From: Sedimentibacter sp. MB35-C1
GTDB taxonomy: Bacteria > Bacillota > Clostridia > Tissierellales > Sedimentibacteraceae
Direction: 5' to 3'
Length of the DNA stretch: 64,000 nt
NCBI RefSeq assembly: GCF_030913635.1
Contig: NZ_CP133188.1
Span: 1,798,001-1,862,000, forward strand
Shown here: positions 44,203 through 53,486 of the stretch, one piece after another
Numbering within the stretch: the first letter of the stretch is position 1
Layout: every line of letters begins with the position of its first letter
The notes under the pieces: model-generated
Databases searched by the model: none
What the model was told of the DNA's origin: nothing
Seen by the model: the letters and a program-made list of their open reading frames with translations, nothing else
Position numbers and translations under genes: made by a program

Positions 44203-45589
44203 TATTACCGAATACGTAAAGACTGTTTGTGAACAAGTAAGATGGAAAAAGGCTCATGATTTGATTTCGGAAGAAATAAAAGATCATATAGTTGATCAAA
44301 AAAATGCATTTATAAATAGCGGTTTAGATGATAAAACTGCAACGGAAAAAGCAATTATTGAAATGGGTGATCCGGTACTGATTGGAACAGAATTTGACCG
44401 ATCATACAGACCAAAAGTTGAGTGGAGTATTGTTATTTTAACATGTATTATGGTATTTATGGGATTTTTAGTTAGATACTTTGTAATTTACAATTCTGCC
44501 GAAAACATAAATATATCTATATCTAAGGATATTTTAAGTATTATAATTGGATTTGCATTTATGACTACAGCATATTTTTTAGATTTTACTATAATCGGAA
44601 AACATCCTAAGAAAATTTTTTTTGGACTGATAGTTTTAGTTATAGTAACTTTTACGAATAATAATCCTTACTTTTCACCAACAACTTTTTCGTTTATACT
44701 TCTATTTTTCCCAACGATTTTTGCAGGAATTATACATAAAATGAGAAACAAAAGCTATCTGGGAATAATACAAATGGGCATATTTTTTTTCATACCTGCT
44801 GTTATTTGTTTAAATGCAAGGACTATTTCAAGCATTATAATTTATTCAATTTCATGCCTTATGTTGTTGACAGCAGCGATTTTAAATGGCTGGGTTAATG
44901 TAAAAAAATCAAACGCACTTTCTCTTGTCTATGGAGTTGTTGCATTGGTATCTACAACTTCTATGCTTGTAATAATTTCAACGAGATCTTACATGTTCCA
45001 TAGGCTTCAAGGGGCTTTTAATCCTTCCCTTGAACCACAAACTTCAGGATGGCTGACAATTTTTGTGCGCAATAGAATTTCTGGTGCAAAGCTTTTTGGA
45101 CAAGGTTCTTTAGGTGAATATGCAGGAGTTACTTTGCCTAGTAAACATAGTGATCTTTTACTAACATATTTAATACATAAAGTAGGCTGGGTTTCATTTA
45201 TTGTTGTAACGATGATTGTTATAATATTTATTATTCGTTTATTTAAGCTTTGCAAGAAACAAAAAAGTGTTTTGGCAAAATTGGTATCAACTTCTATATT
45301 AATTACATTTACAATGCAAGTTTTTGTATATGTTATTTATAATTTAGGATTTCAACTGTTATCCCCACTTACTTTGCCGTTTTTTTCATACGGGTCAGCA
45401 TCAATTGTAATAAATATGATATTAATAGGAATATTGCTTTCAGTATTTAATACAGGGGATTTATACTATGATGATAAACCTAAACATGCACTAAACAAAA
45501 ATAAGTTATTCGAATATTCAGAAGGCAAGATTACTATTGATTTGAATACTAAATTAAAAAAGAATTTGGAGGTAAATAATGAACAATAA
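44189..45589 (+). CDS. FtsW/RodA/SpoVE (SEDS) family protein with N-terminal HAAS-like prefix
   Basis: A 466-residue membrane protein. Residues 1-70 are a soluble helical prefix (VRWKKAHDLISEEIKDHI, TEKAIIEMGDP) as in PadR-linked permease-prefix/HAAS proteins, followed by about ten helices. LPSKHSDLLLTYLIHKVGW matches the conserved Pro-x2-His-x-Asp loop of SEDS peptidoglycan glycosyltransferases, and PFFSYGSASIVINM the terminal signature. TTG start at 44189 with AGGGGG upstream. Unlike core FtsW/RodA it is under PadR control, which suggests a conditional peptidoglycan polymerase or flippase-like role. Confidence 0.85.
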   Translation: MQQSNITEYVKTVCEQVRWKKAHDLISEEIKDHIVDQKNAFINSGLDDKTATEKAIIEMGDPVLIGTEFDRSYRPKVEWSIVILTCIMVFMGFLVRYFVIYNSAENINISISKDILSIIIGFAFMTTAYFLDFTIIGKHPKKIFFGLIVLVIVTFTNNNPYFSPTTFSFILLFFPTIFAGIIHKMRNKSYLGIIQMGIFFFIPAVICLNARTISSIIIYSISCLMLLTAAILNGWVNVKKSNALSLVYGVVALVSTTSMLVIISTRSYMFHRLQGAFNPSLEPQTSGWLTIFVRNRISGAKLFGQGSLGEYAGVTLPSKHSDLLLTYLIHKVGWVSFIVVTMIVIIFIIRLFKLCKKQKSVLAKLVSTSILITFTMQVFVYVIYNLGFQLLSPLTLPFFSYGSASIVINMILIGILLSVFNTGDLYYDDKPKHALNKNKLFEYSEGKITIDLNTKLKKNLEVNNEQ

Positions 45590-46250
45590 TGAAATACATA
45601 ATGAAATTCTGCGAATAGTCCGTGATAAATTAAAGTGTTCTGCTCATAACCTGGACCATGTTATGAGGGTATACAACCTATGCCTGATGCTTGCCGAACA
45701 TGAAAAAAATGTAGATTTGGATGTTCTTGTTCCCTCGGCACTGCTTCATGATATTGCAAGAGTTGATGAGATAGAGGATAAAACGGGAAAAACGGATCAT
45801 GCTGTCTTAGGGAGCAAATTGGCCGGCGATATATTGAAAAATATGGACTATGATAAAGAAAAAGTTGAGAAAATTAAACATTGCATATTAGCACACAGGT
45901 ATAGAACAGGAAATAAACCTATTACGATAGAAGCTAAAATACTATTTGACGCAGATAAGATTGACGCAATAGGAGCTGTAGGCATTGCTCGAGCTTTTAT
46001 GTTATCTGGCCAAAGCGGGCAAGGGTTAGCATTAAGCGATTCAATTGACGATTATCTTTCATCAAACACTGCAGAAAACGGGAGGATTAAGAATTGGTCA
46101 AAACACTCGGCATTAATTGAATATGAATTTAAGCTAAAAAAGATTCCTGATAAATTATATACTGATAAGGCAAAAGAAATAAGCAAAGAAAGAATGAAAT
46201 TTATGGATGAGTTTTTTAAAAAACTAAAATTAGAATTAGAAGGCAAGTAA
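45579..46250 (+). CDS. HD domain phosphohydrolase
   Basis: A 223-residue protein of the HD superfamily (YedJ-like): HNLDHVMRVYNL, LLHDIARVDE (His-Asp), HCILAHRYR and DADKIDAIGAVGIAR. The start overlaps the SEDS stop by 11 bases with GGAGG before it, so it is co-transcribed with padR-SEDS. Substrate probably a nucleotide or other phosphate ester; unknown. Confidence 0.88.
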   Translation: MNNNEIHNEILRIVRDKLKCSAHNLDHVMRVYNLCLMLAEHEKNVDLDVLVPSALLHDIARVDEIEDKTGKTDHAVLGSKLAGDILKNMDYDKEKVEKIKHCILAHRYRTGNKPITIEAKILFDADKIDAIGAVGIARAFMLSGQSGQGLALSDSIDDYLSSNTAENGRIKNWSKHSALIEYEFKLKKIPDKLYTDKAKEISKERMKFMDEFFKKLKLELEGK

Positions 46251-46305
46251 AAAGCTTTATAGATGTCGGTTATATGGAAATCTGTTAAAGGGGAAAAACA
46301 TAATT

Positions 46306-47487
46306 ATGAGGGATATTTATTTAACTAATAAGCAAGCCCGCAGATTTATACTTCTTAAGCACGGCCTTATAGATGACTATAAATTTACGGGTAGGAATGG
46401 TGTGATTGATTTTGTACGTCAAGCAGGCTGTATTCAGTATGATCCAATTGATGTGTGTGGTAAGAATGCCGAACTAGTACTGCAATCCAGAGTAAAAGGC
46501 TTTACCAAGCAAATGCTTTATTCACTTTTATACGATGACAGAGCCTTGCTTGACCATTTTGATAAGAATCTTGCAATTATTCAATCTGCAGACTGGAAGT
46601 ATTTATGGCGTCATCGTGAGGTGTATAAAACCGGCGGCAGGAGTCATGACGAAGTAAATAAGGTATGTGAAGAAATCAAAAATATAATACGCAAACAAGG
46701 TCCTGTCTCATCTGCTAACATAGGATTTGACAATAAGGTTAACTGGTATTGGAGTAATACAAAGCTATCTCGTGCCGCTCTTGAAACCATGTATTTTCGC
46801 GGTGAGCTGGCAGTACATCATAAGAAAGGAACAATTAAGTATTACGATCTTGCTGAAAATTGCATTGACGCAAAGATATTGAATGCCCACAGACCGCATG
46901 CCAACGAACTTGACTATCAGAAGTGGTGTGTATTGCGCAGAATTGGTGCAGTGGGACTATTATGGAATAAAGCCTCTGATGCATGGTTGAATATCATAAA
47001 TCTAAAAGCAGCTGAGAGAAATGAAATTTTTAAGCGGCTGCTTGCAGAAGAAGGGGTACTTGGAGTTAATGTGGAAAATGTAAAAGACAGGTTGTATTGT
47101 CTTTCATCTGACTGTGATTTACTTGAAGAGGTATTGCAGGATTCTAAACTAAAAGAACGCTGTGAACTGATTGCTCCTCTTGACAATATGCTTTGGGACA
47201 GAAGACTTATTAAGATACTTTTTGATTTTGACTATAAGTGGGAAATTTACACTCCTAAATTACAGAGAAAATTCGGATACTATGTCCTTCCTTTGCTTTA
47301 TGGTGATAGTTTTATAGGCAGAGTAGAGGTAGTATGTGATCGTAAGAATAAAACGATGATTGTGAAAAATATCTGGTACGAGGAAAATGTCAAGCAAACT
47401 AAGAAGTTAAAAAAGGCGCTTAGCGACTGTATCCAAAGATTTGCCGAATTTAATGAATGCGAATATATCAGAGAAGTTTTGATATAA
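46306..47487 (+). CDS. YcaQ-type winged-helix DNA glycosylase family protein
   Basis: A 393-residue protein of the HTH_42 (YcaQ/AlkX) family. N-terminal NKQARRFILLKHGL, GCIQYDPIDVC (the QYD replaces the catalytic QxQ/QxD region), HFDKNLAIIQ, and C-terminal LIAPLDNMLWDRRLIKILFDFDYKWEIYTP. Family members unhook interstrand DNA crosslinks or remove bulky alkyl bases. Monocistronic start at 46306 after AAAGGGG. Confidence 0.88.
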   Translation: MRDIYLTNKQARRFILLKHGLIDDYKFTGRNGVIDFVRQAGCIQYDPIDVCGKNAELVLQSRVKGFTKQMLYSLLYDDRALLDHFDKNLAIIQSADWKYLWRHREVYKTGGRSHDEVNKVCEEIKNIIRKQGPVSSANIGFDNKVNWYWSNTKLSRAALETMYFRGELAVHHKKGTIKYYDLAENCIDAKILNAHRPHANELDYQKWCVLRRIGAVGLLWNKASDAWLNIINLKAAERNEIFKRLLAEEGVLGVNVENVKDRLYCLSSDCDLLEEVLQDSKLKERCELIAPLDNMLWDRRLIKILFDFDYKWEIYTPKLQRKFGYYVLPLLYGDSFIGRVEVVCDRKNKTMIVKNIWYEENVKQTKKLKKALSDCIQRFAEFNECEYIREVLI

Positions 47488-47572
47488 ATTATATTCAGTT
47501 CTTGAAGAGGAATAAACTGTAAGGGAATCTAAATACTTTATACTTCAGAAATTATTTTATGTGAGGAAAATA

Positions 47573-47662
47573 ATGATACAAGAGCGATTCAAGTATGCTA
47601 AAGCAAATAAAGCTGCAATTGTAAGCAAGGAATATGAAATATTGCCAGGATATATTATTTAA
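47573..47662 (+). CDS. Possible 29-residue peptide or gene remnant
   Basis: GTGAGGA precedes an ATG; the frame (MIQERFKYAKANKAAIVSKE to ILPGYII) ends after 29 residues. It matches nothing I recognise and may be the broken start of a lost gene. The rest of the 47488-47723 gap shows nothing else. Confidence 0.25.
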   Translation: MIQERFKYAKANKAAIVSKEYEILPGYII

Positions 47663-47723
47663 TAATATGCCCTGACAATAGTGCTTAAACAAATTCATTG
47701 CTCTAAAATTACTTATAATTAAT

Positions 47724-48590
47724 TTACACTGCTTTTGAGCATTGATTGCAACCATTTGTAAGGCCGTTTATACTTTCCGCTGCCAATTTTGTTATTTCGT
47801 CATATCTCTTGGTTGATGCATTAAGTGCGGCATCGAAAACCTCGGGCAGCTTTTCCTCAAATACCTTTACACCTTCGTAGGTTATGCCCCCCTTGGTGGA
47901 TACACGGTGTATGGTTTCTTCAAAGCTCATGTTTTTCTCAAGCAGTAGCCTTGAAGCACCAAGCAGAGATACTAAAAGCATGTGTTCCAGCTCATCGTTC
48001 GATAAATTTGTGCTTTTTTTTGAAGCGGCCTTAACGAATTCAAGCATTATTTCGGCGAAGAAACCTGGAAAGCTTGCTGTCATATTTTGTGCTAAATTAA
48101 TGTCTTCTTCGCCTATAATCTTAACTTCGCTGAAGCTTCCTATTATGCTTTCAAAGAATATTCTTTTATCATCTTTCACAAGCTTGTTGTGAAAAGTAAG
48201 TGTTACACCACCGTTAACCATTGATATCAGCGTGGGCATGAATATAGTTATACCGCCTTTGTGAAAATTATATATATCCTTGTGTGCAACCATGGAGGTT
48301 GACACCATCAAGTAAGTTTCTTTGTTTAAATACGGCTGGATTTCTAAAAGTACCTTAGGTAAATTGAGGGGTTCAACACATAGCAGGATATTACTGCAGT
48401 TTTGAGCCAACTCAATATTACTTTTACATATATTCAGCGATGGATATTTTTTTCTTAAGCTTTCCAACTTTTCTTCCGAACGATTTGCTGCATAAATATT
48501 TTCTTCTTTAAATAAATTAAGTTCTATAAATTTGCGAAGCATCATTGAGCCCACATTTCCTATTCCGATTATTCCTATATTTTTTTTCAT
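47724..48590 (-). CDS. Pyrroline-5-carboxylate reductase family protein (ProC/ComER-like)
   Basis: A 288-residue oxidoreductase. N-terminal NAD(P) site IGIIGIGNVGSMMLRKF with AANRSEEKL; FMPTLISMVNGG replaces the RxMPNTP block of ProC; NMTASFPGFFAEIM and KGGITYEGVKVFEEKLP correspond to the C-terminal dimerisation part, including the GGIT substrate motif. It ends in CNQCSKAV. Start at 48590 with GGAGG before it. Two proline-specific T-boxes lie upstream, which supports a role in proline synthesis even though the sequence is divergent and ComER-like. Confidence 0.82.
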   Translation of the reverse strand: MKKNIGIIGIGNVGSMMLRKFIELNLFKEENIYAANRSEEKLESLRKKYPSLNICKSNIELAQNCSNILLCVEPLNLPKVLLEIQPYLNKETYLMVSTSMVAHKDIYNFHKGGITIFMPTLISMVNGGVTLTFHNKLVKDDKRIFFESIIGSFSEVKIIGEEDINLAQNMTASFPGFFAEIMLEFVKAASKKSTNLSNDELEHMLLVSLLGASRLLLEKNMSFEETIHRVSTKGGITYEGVKVFEEKLPEVFDAALNASTKRYDEITKLAAESINGLTNGCNQCSKAV

Positions 48591-48626
48591 AATAGCCTCC
48601 ATATATTAATTTTTAGAAATCAGGTA

Positions 48627-48836
48627 CATATAAAAAATCCGCCCTCACTAAGAGGCGGATTATCCACGGTACCACTCTAATTGCCGCAATGCGGCATCTC
48701 ATTTCAAATAACGGTTTATGCCGTTCAGGTTGCCATACCTGAAAGCTCCGAGACGGGTTCAATATGCAGAGGGACAAAAACATCTCACCACCAGTTTTTT
48801 CTCTTTGGACCATGCAAATTTACTGCTTCTCATCAC
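48627..48836 (-). promoter_or_regulatory. Proline T-box riboswitch, proximal copy
   Basis: Reverse strand: Stem I with AGTAA and GAA-CCC (specifier CCC at 48757-48755), the T-box bulge AGAGTGGTACCG, and a terminator (CCGCC / GGCGG then TTTTTT, near 48660-48630). The bulge reads UGGU, which expects discriminator A, as in the tRNA-Pro of this window. Uncharged tRNA-Pro should favour the antiterminator and switch on the ProC-like gene. Confidence 0.88.
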
Positions 48837-48857
48837 AGCTCATATTCTGTTTTAAGG

Positions 48858-49082
48858 TATAAAAAATAAAAACCACCTCTACAAAGAGGCGGATATCCGC
48901 GGTACCACTCTAATTACTGTATACAGTATCTCATTTAAATAACGGTTTATGCCGTTCGGGTTGCCACACCCGAAAGCTCCAAGACGGGTTCAATATGCAG
49001 AGGGACAAAAACATTTCACCACCAGTTTTCTCTCTTTGGACCATGCAAATTTACTGCTTCTCATCACAGCTGTTTATTTTAT
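48858..49082 (-). promoter_or_regulatory. Proline T-box riboswitch, distal copy
   Basis: A second, very similar T-box about 232 bases upstream of the first, with the same GAA-CCC specifier (48988-48986), T-box AGAGTGGTACCGCGG and its own terminator (CCGCCTC..GAGGTGG then TTTTTATTTTTT). Transcribed first. Confidence 0.88.
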
Positions 49083-49087
49083 ATTGC

Positions 49088-49116
49088 ATAATATACCAAT
49101 AATCTAATTTTGTCAA
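49088..49116 (-). promoter_or_regulatory. Promoter of the tandem T-box / ProC-like transcript
   Basis: Reverse-strand TTGACA (49116-49111), 17-base spacer, TATTAT (49093-49088), starting RNA just ahead of the distal T-box. Confidence 0.75.
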
Positions 49117-49254
49117 TCTTTTTTTTATACCATTATTTGGATTTTTAAAAGTAAATGGATGTTTTTATTATTTTAAGATTCAATTAATGATGTATGGATA
49201 TAATATTATTATATATTTATATATCATAATGAGGATATAAATGCAGGAGGAAGA

Positions 49255-51102
49255 ATGAAAGAACAAAAAAATACAAAAAGACCGTTTATATATTATTATG
49301 GAATAGTGCTCATAGTAATGGTAATGTTAAATGCTTTTTTAGTTCCATATATGAACAAGCTTCGATCTGAAGTGGTAGAAGTTGATTACGGGACATTTCT
49401 ATCAATGGTTGAATCAGGAGATGTAACAGAAGTGGAAATAGATGACAGGCAGATTGCCTTTCTCTCAAGCTCTCAGAAGGGGACCGTGTATATAACAGGA
49501 AAGATGGATGATCCCAACCTAGTGGACAGGTTGCGATTATATGATAAAGATATAAAGTTTTCCAAGGTAATACCAAAGGAAAATTCTACGTTTTTAAATG
49601 CCGTATTGTCATGGGTGCTTCCGCTATTGTTCTTTATTGCAATAGGGCAGATATTATCCAGGCAGTTGCAGAAAAGAATGGGGCCGGGAGCAATGCAGTT
49701 TGGTAAAAGCAATGCAAAAATATATGTGGAAGCTCAAACTGGCAAAAGATTTGAAGATGTAGCCGGACAAGATGAAGCGAAGGAAGCTCTCACGGAATTA
49801 GTCGATTTCCTTCATAATCCAGGAAAATATGAGGAAATTGGAGCATCTATGCCTAAGGGAGCACTTTTGGTGGGGCCTCCGGGCACAGGTAAGACCTTGC
49901 TGGCAAAGGCTGTTGCTGGAGAAGCAAAAGTTCCGTTCTTTTCTATATCAGGTTCGGAATTTGTTGAGATGTTTGTAGGTATGGGTGCTGCAAAGGTCAG
50001 AGATTTATTTAAACAGGCTCAGGAAAAAGCTCCGTGCATTGTGTTTATCGATGAAATAGATACAATAGGTAAAAAAAGAGACAGCGCCGGAGGAATAGGG
50101 GGAAATGACGAAAGAGAGCAGACGTTAAATCAGCTACTAACGGAAATGGACGGATTTGACGGTACTAAGGGAGTAGTTATACTTGCCGCTACCAACAGAC
50201 CAGAGTCGCTGGACAGAGCTTTGCTGAGACCGGGCAGGTTTGACAGGCGAATCCCAGTTGAGCTGCCTGATCTTGCCGGACGTGAAGCGATTCTTAAAGT
50301 TCATGCAAAGAAGGTGCAGCTTGATGAAAATGTTGATTTTAATGCCGTAGCCAGAGCAACTGCCGGTGCCAGCGGCGCAGAGCTTGCAAATATAATAAAT
50401 GAAGGTGCGTTACGGGCAGTTAAAAATGGAAGGAGTAAAACATCCCAAGATGATTTGGAGGAAGCTGTTGAAGTTGTAATAGCAGGATATCAGAGAAAAA
50501 ATGCTGTGATTTCACCTAAGGAAAAGAAAATTGTAGCATACCATGAAATAGGTCATGCCCTTGTTGCTGCAAAGCAGACAGAATCAGCGCCTGTCCATAA
50601 AATTACAATAATTCCGCGTACTTCAGGGGCACTGGGCTATACTATGCAGGTTGCCGAAGAAGAACAGTTCCTGCTTTCGAGAGAGGAAGCATTCAATAAA
50701 ATTGTCACTCTTACAGGTGGACGTGCTGCTGAAGAAGTTATTTTCAATACATTTACAACTGGAGCATCAAATGACATCGAACAGGCAACAAAGCTTGCGA
50801 GATCTATGGTCACGCGTTACGGAATGAGCGAGGAGTTTGACATGATGGCATTGGAGAGTGTAAGCAATCCGTATCTTGGAGGAGAGTCTTCCATAGCGTG
50901 CTCTTCTGTAACTTCTAGCAAAATAGATGATGAAGTCTTAAAACTAATTAAAAATGCTCATGAAAAAGCAATCAATATTTTAAAAGAAAATGAGGATAAG
51001 CTTCATGAGCTTGCAAGTTATTTATTAGAAAAGGAAACTATTACAGGTGAAGAATTTATGGAAATATTAAACAGAAAAAACAATCCAAATTCACCAGAGT
51101 AA
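49255..51102 (+). CDS. ftsH: ATP-dependent zinc metalloprotease FtsH
   Basis: A 615-residue membrane protease. Two N-terminal helices (about 10-28 and 118-138) flank an outside domain; AAA+ domain with Walker A GPPGTGKT (207-214), Walker [13 protein letters not shown] and [24 protein letters not shown]; zinc motif HEIGH (430-434). It degrades unfolded membrane and short-lived cytosolic proteins. GGAGG precedes the ATG. Compared with the usual 640-660 residues the C-terminus is short, and the Cys-containing stretch [10 protein letters not shown] is unusual. Confidence 0.96.
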   Translation: MKEQKNTKRPFIYYYGIVLIVMVMLNAFLVPYMNKLRSEVVEVDYGTFLSMVESGDVTEVEIDDRQIAFLSSSQKGTVYITGKMDDPNLVDRLRLYDKDIKFSKVIPKENSTFLNAVLSWVLPLLFFIAIGQILSRQLQKRMGPGAMQFGKSNAKIYVEAQTGKRFEDVAGQDEAKEALTELVDFLHNPGKYEEIGASMPKGALLVGPPGTGKTLLAKAVAGEAKVPFFSISGSEFVEMFVGMGAAKVRDLFKQAQEKAPCIVFIDEIDTIGKKRDSAGGIGGNDEREQTLNQLLTEMDGFDGTKGVVILAATNRPESLDRALLRPGRFDRRIPVELPDLAGREAILKVHAKKVQLDENVDFNAVARATAGASGAELANIINEGALRAVKNGRSKTSQDDLEEAVEVVIAGYQRKNAVISPKEKKIVAYHEIGHALVAAKQTESAPVHKITIIPRTSGALGYTMQVAEEEQFLLSREEAFNKIVTLTGGRAAEEVIFNTFTTGASNDIEQATKLARSMVTRYGMSEEFDMMALESVSNPYLGGESSIACSSVTSSKIDDEVLKLIKNAHEKAINILKENEDKLHELASYLLEKETITGEEFMEILNRKNNPNSPE

Positions 51103-51152
51103 TATTAACAATAAGAAGTAAAAGGAATAGTCAAACGAGGAGAATTGCCCCT

Positions 51153-52001
51153 ATGAATATTTTGGTTACGATTGATTCAAATTATGCAGAGCAGTTGACG
51201 GTAATGCTTACATCACTTATAACATCGAACAGTAATGAAAAATTTGATGTTTATTTAGCACATTCGTCTCTGACTGAGAATGATTTTAATTTTATTAAAA
51301 GAAGCGTTGATAATGATATGTGCAGTATTACAAATGTTGTGATTCCTGACGATATGTTTGCTGGAGCGCCTGTAACAGACCGATATCCGAAGGAAATGTA
51401 TTACAGAATTTTCGCGGCTAAATATCTTCCGCAAGACATGGACAAAATTTTGTATCTGGATCCTGACATTGTTGTAATCAACGAGATAAGTGATTTGTAC
51501 AGCATGGATTTGCGCGGCAATTATTTTGCCGCCGCATCCCATGTAGACAAAAACTTGAAGAGGATAAACGGGATAAGGCTCGATATGCCGGAGGATAGTA
51601 CATATATAAATTCTGGAGTGATGCTTATGAATTTGAAGGAGTTGAGAGAAAACCAAAATGTTAGGGAGGTGTATGATTACATAGAAAATAAAAAACTATT
51701 TTTGCTGCTTCCGGATCAGGATGTTCTTAACGGAGTATACGCAGATAAAACCATGCATCTCGATGCATTGATATATAATCTCAGTGACAGATATTTGAAT
51801 TTTTATAATGCTAATCCGAAAAATATTGGTAACAAAAAGGATATGAGATGGGTAGCACATAACACATCGATTATTCACTACTGCGGACGTAACAAACCGT
51901 GGAAGAATAATTACAGAGGAGATTTGGGAGTATTTTATTATTACTATGAAAATATTTTGAAGAGGGGTAAAAATAAATATGCGTTTTGTAAAAATGACTA
52001 A
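51153..52001 (+). CDS. Glycosyltransferase family 8
   Basis: A 282-residue GT8 (LgtC/general-stress GspA-like) enzyme: NILVTIDSNYAEQLTVML, metal-binding DPD in ILYLDPDIVVINEI, YINSGVMLMNLKELR, LPDQDVLN and the C-terminal IIHYCGRNKPW. It uses UDP-glucose or UDP-galactose. Start at 51153 after GAGGAG; it follows ftsH by 50 bases without a terminator and may share its transcript. Acceptor unknown. Confidence 0.93.
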   Translation: MNILVTIDSNYAEQLTVMLTSLITSNSNEKFDVYLAHSSLTENDFNFIKRSVDNDMCSITNVVIPDDMFAGAPVTDRYPKEMYYRIFAAKYLPQDMDKILYLDPDIVVINEISDLYSMDLRGNYFAAASHVDKNLKRINGIRLDMPEDSTYINSGVMLMNLKELRENQNVREVYDYIENKKLFLLLPDQDVLNGVYADKTMHLDALIYNLSDRYLNFYNANPKNIGNKKDMRWVAHNTSIIHYCGRNKPWKNNYRGDLGVFYYYYENILKRGKNKYAFCKND

Positions 52002-52061
52002 AAAAAATTAAACCATGAAGTTATTTGATAAGTTTTACCATTTGTAAAGGATATTTTTATT

Positions 52062-52103
52062 TACAAAAAAGAGACTGCATAAAAAGTAAGTCTCTTTTTT
52101 GTA
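52062..52103. terminator. Terminator after the GT8 gene
   Basis: A perfect 15-bp stem (TACAAAAAAGAGACT, 52062-52076; AGTCTCTTTTTTGTA, 52089-52103) with T-runs on both strands. Confidence 0.85.
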
Positions 52104-52365
52104 TAAAAACCCTAGCCAAAACAACAACTTGTATGATACACTGAAGTAGTTGGCTTGATTTATAGTTACTAAGAATAAAAAAACTATTAAAATGTATGGT
52201 AATGTCTGAGTTTTAAAATATGGCCGGATATGCACTGTGGTTACAATAAATCAAAGGTGCAGTGATTCCGGTTGCTTTTTTATGGCGCAGGAGAGCTGCA
52301 AGCTAATGGCTTATTAATGAGTTTACTCGAACTCACTAAAAATACAATTATTTAGGAGGAATTTT
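52104..52365 (+). other. Structured leader of the osmoprotectant-binding protein gene
   Basis: The gap before 52366 holds a hairpin (CCGG 52224-52227 with CCGG 52268-52271; CACTG 52233-52237 with CAGTG 52260-52264) followed by TTTTTT (52276-52281), i.e. a terminator-like structure, then GAGAGCT and an AAGC-TAATG-GCTT hairpin (52291-52312) and a GAGTT/AACTC hairpin. The second block resembles one in the leader at 54632-54655. No riboswitch class recognised. Confidence 0.5.
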
Positions 52366-53289
52366 ATGATTAAAAAATCAAAACATATGAAAGGTTTAGC
52401 GCTAGCATTAGTGTTGCTATTTATAGCAGTATCAGTTAGTGCATGCGGTGGTAAAGACGAAAATACTATTAAGGTAGGTTCAAAAGAATTTACTGAGCAA
52501 ATAATTTTAGGAAAGATATCTGTAATTGCTTTGGAAAATGCAGGTTTTAATGTGGAAGATAAAACTAATGTAGCTGGATCGGATAAAGTACGTATGGCAC
52601 TTGAAAGTGGTGATTTTGATTTATATTGGGAATATACAGGGACAGCGTGGCTTTCTCACCTTCAGCATGATGAACCTATAACAGATTCCCAGGAAGCTTT
52701 TGAGAAAGTAAGAGATGAAGATGCTAAAAATGGAATTACATGGCTCCAGTATGCACCATTAAATAATACCTATACATTGCTGATGAGGCGTGCGGAGGCA
52801 GAAGAGCTTGGCATAAAAACGCTTAGCGATTTAGCTGAATATGTTAATTCAAATCCAGAAGAATTAACAGTTGCGGTAGGTCATGAATTTGCAATAAGAC
52901 CTGACGGATACCCGGGAGTACAGAAACATTACGGATATGCGCATGACGAAGATGATATAAAAATAATGGACATGGGAATTATGTACAAGACTTTACAGGA
53001 AGGACAGGTTGATGTAGCAATGGGACTTTCAACAGATGGGCGTATACCCGCGTATGATTTGGTATCTTTGGAAGATGACAAGGCATTTTTCCCAGTTTAT
53101 AATGGGGCTCCTATAGTTAGAACTGATGTTTTGGAAAGCAACCCTGAAATAAAGGATGTTCTTGAAGAAATTGCTGGATTATTAGATTCTGAAACAATGA
53201 TGCAATTAAATTATGAAGTAGATATAAATGAGAGAGAGCCTGAAGAAGTTGCCAGAGAGTGGCTTGAATCAGAAGGTCTTATAAAATAA
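52366..53289 (+). CDS. Osmoprotectant (glycine betaine/choline type) ABC substrate-binding lipoprotein
   Basis: A 307-residue OpuC/OsmX-type binding protein. Signal peptide with lipobox VSVSAC (lipidated Cys at about 27), then KVGSKEFTEQIILGKI, the typical QAT start, FDLYWEYTGTAW with aromatic-cage residues, VAVGHEFAIRPDGYPGV and VDVAMGLSTDGRIPAYDLVSLEDDKAFFP. It binds quaternary amines outside the membrane. AGGAGGA precedes the ATG. No permease or ATPase gene adjoins it, so it is an orphan subunit here. Confidence 0.93.
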   Translation: MIKKSKHMKGLALALVLLFIAVSVSACGGKDENTIKVGSKEFTEQIILGKISVIALENAGFNVEDKTNVAGSDKVRMALESGDFDLYWEYTGTAWLSHLQHDEPITDSQEAFEKVRDEDAKNGITWLQYAPLNNTYTLLMRRAEAEELGIKTLSDLAEYVNSNPEELTVAVGHEFAIRPDGYPGVQKHYGYAHDEDDIKIMDMGIMYKTLQEGQVDVAMGLSTDGRIPAYDLVSLEDDKAFFPVYNGAPIVRTDVLESNPEIKDVLEEIAGLLDSETMMQLNYEVDINEREPEEVAREWLESEGLIK

Positions 53290-53299
53290 TCGAATGAAT

Positions 53300-53327
53300 A
53301 AGCACCTAAATAAGGGTGCTTTTTTTT
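53300..53327 (+). terminator. Terminator after the binding-protein gene
   Basis: AAGCACC (53300-53306) pairs with GGTGCTT (53315-53321), followed by a run of T's. Confidence 0.85.
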
Positions 53328-53486
53328 GCAAAACAACTATAATATTATGGAGATTTTATATATGGACAGATTAAATTATAGTGACAGTGTTGGCTGTTAT
53401 CCTATAATTATGGCAATCTGTACCTTTTGAAAGTACCAAAATTGCTTATAATAATAGTAGCACATTTATAAGAAAGGATATGGCAT

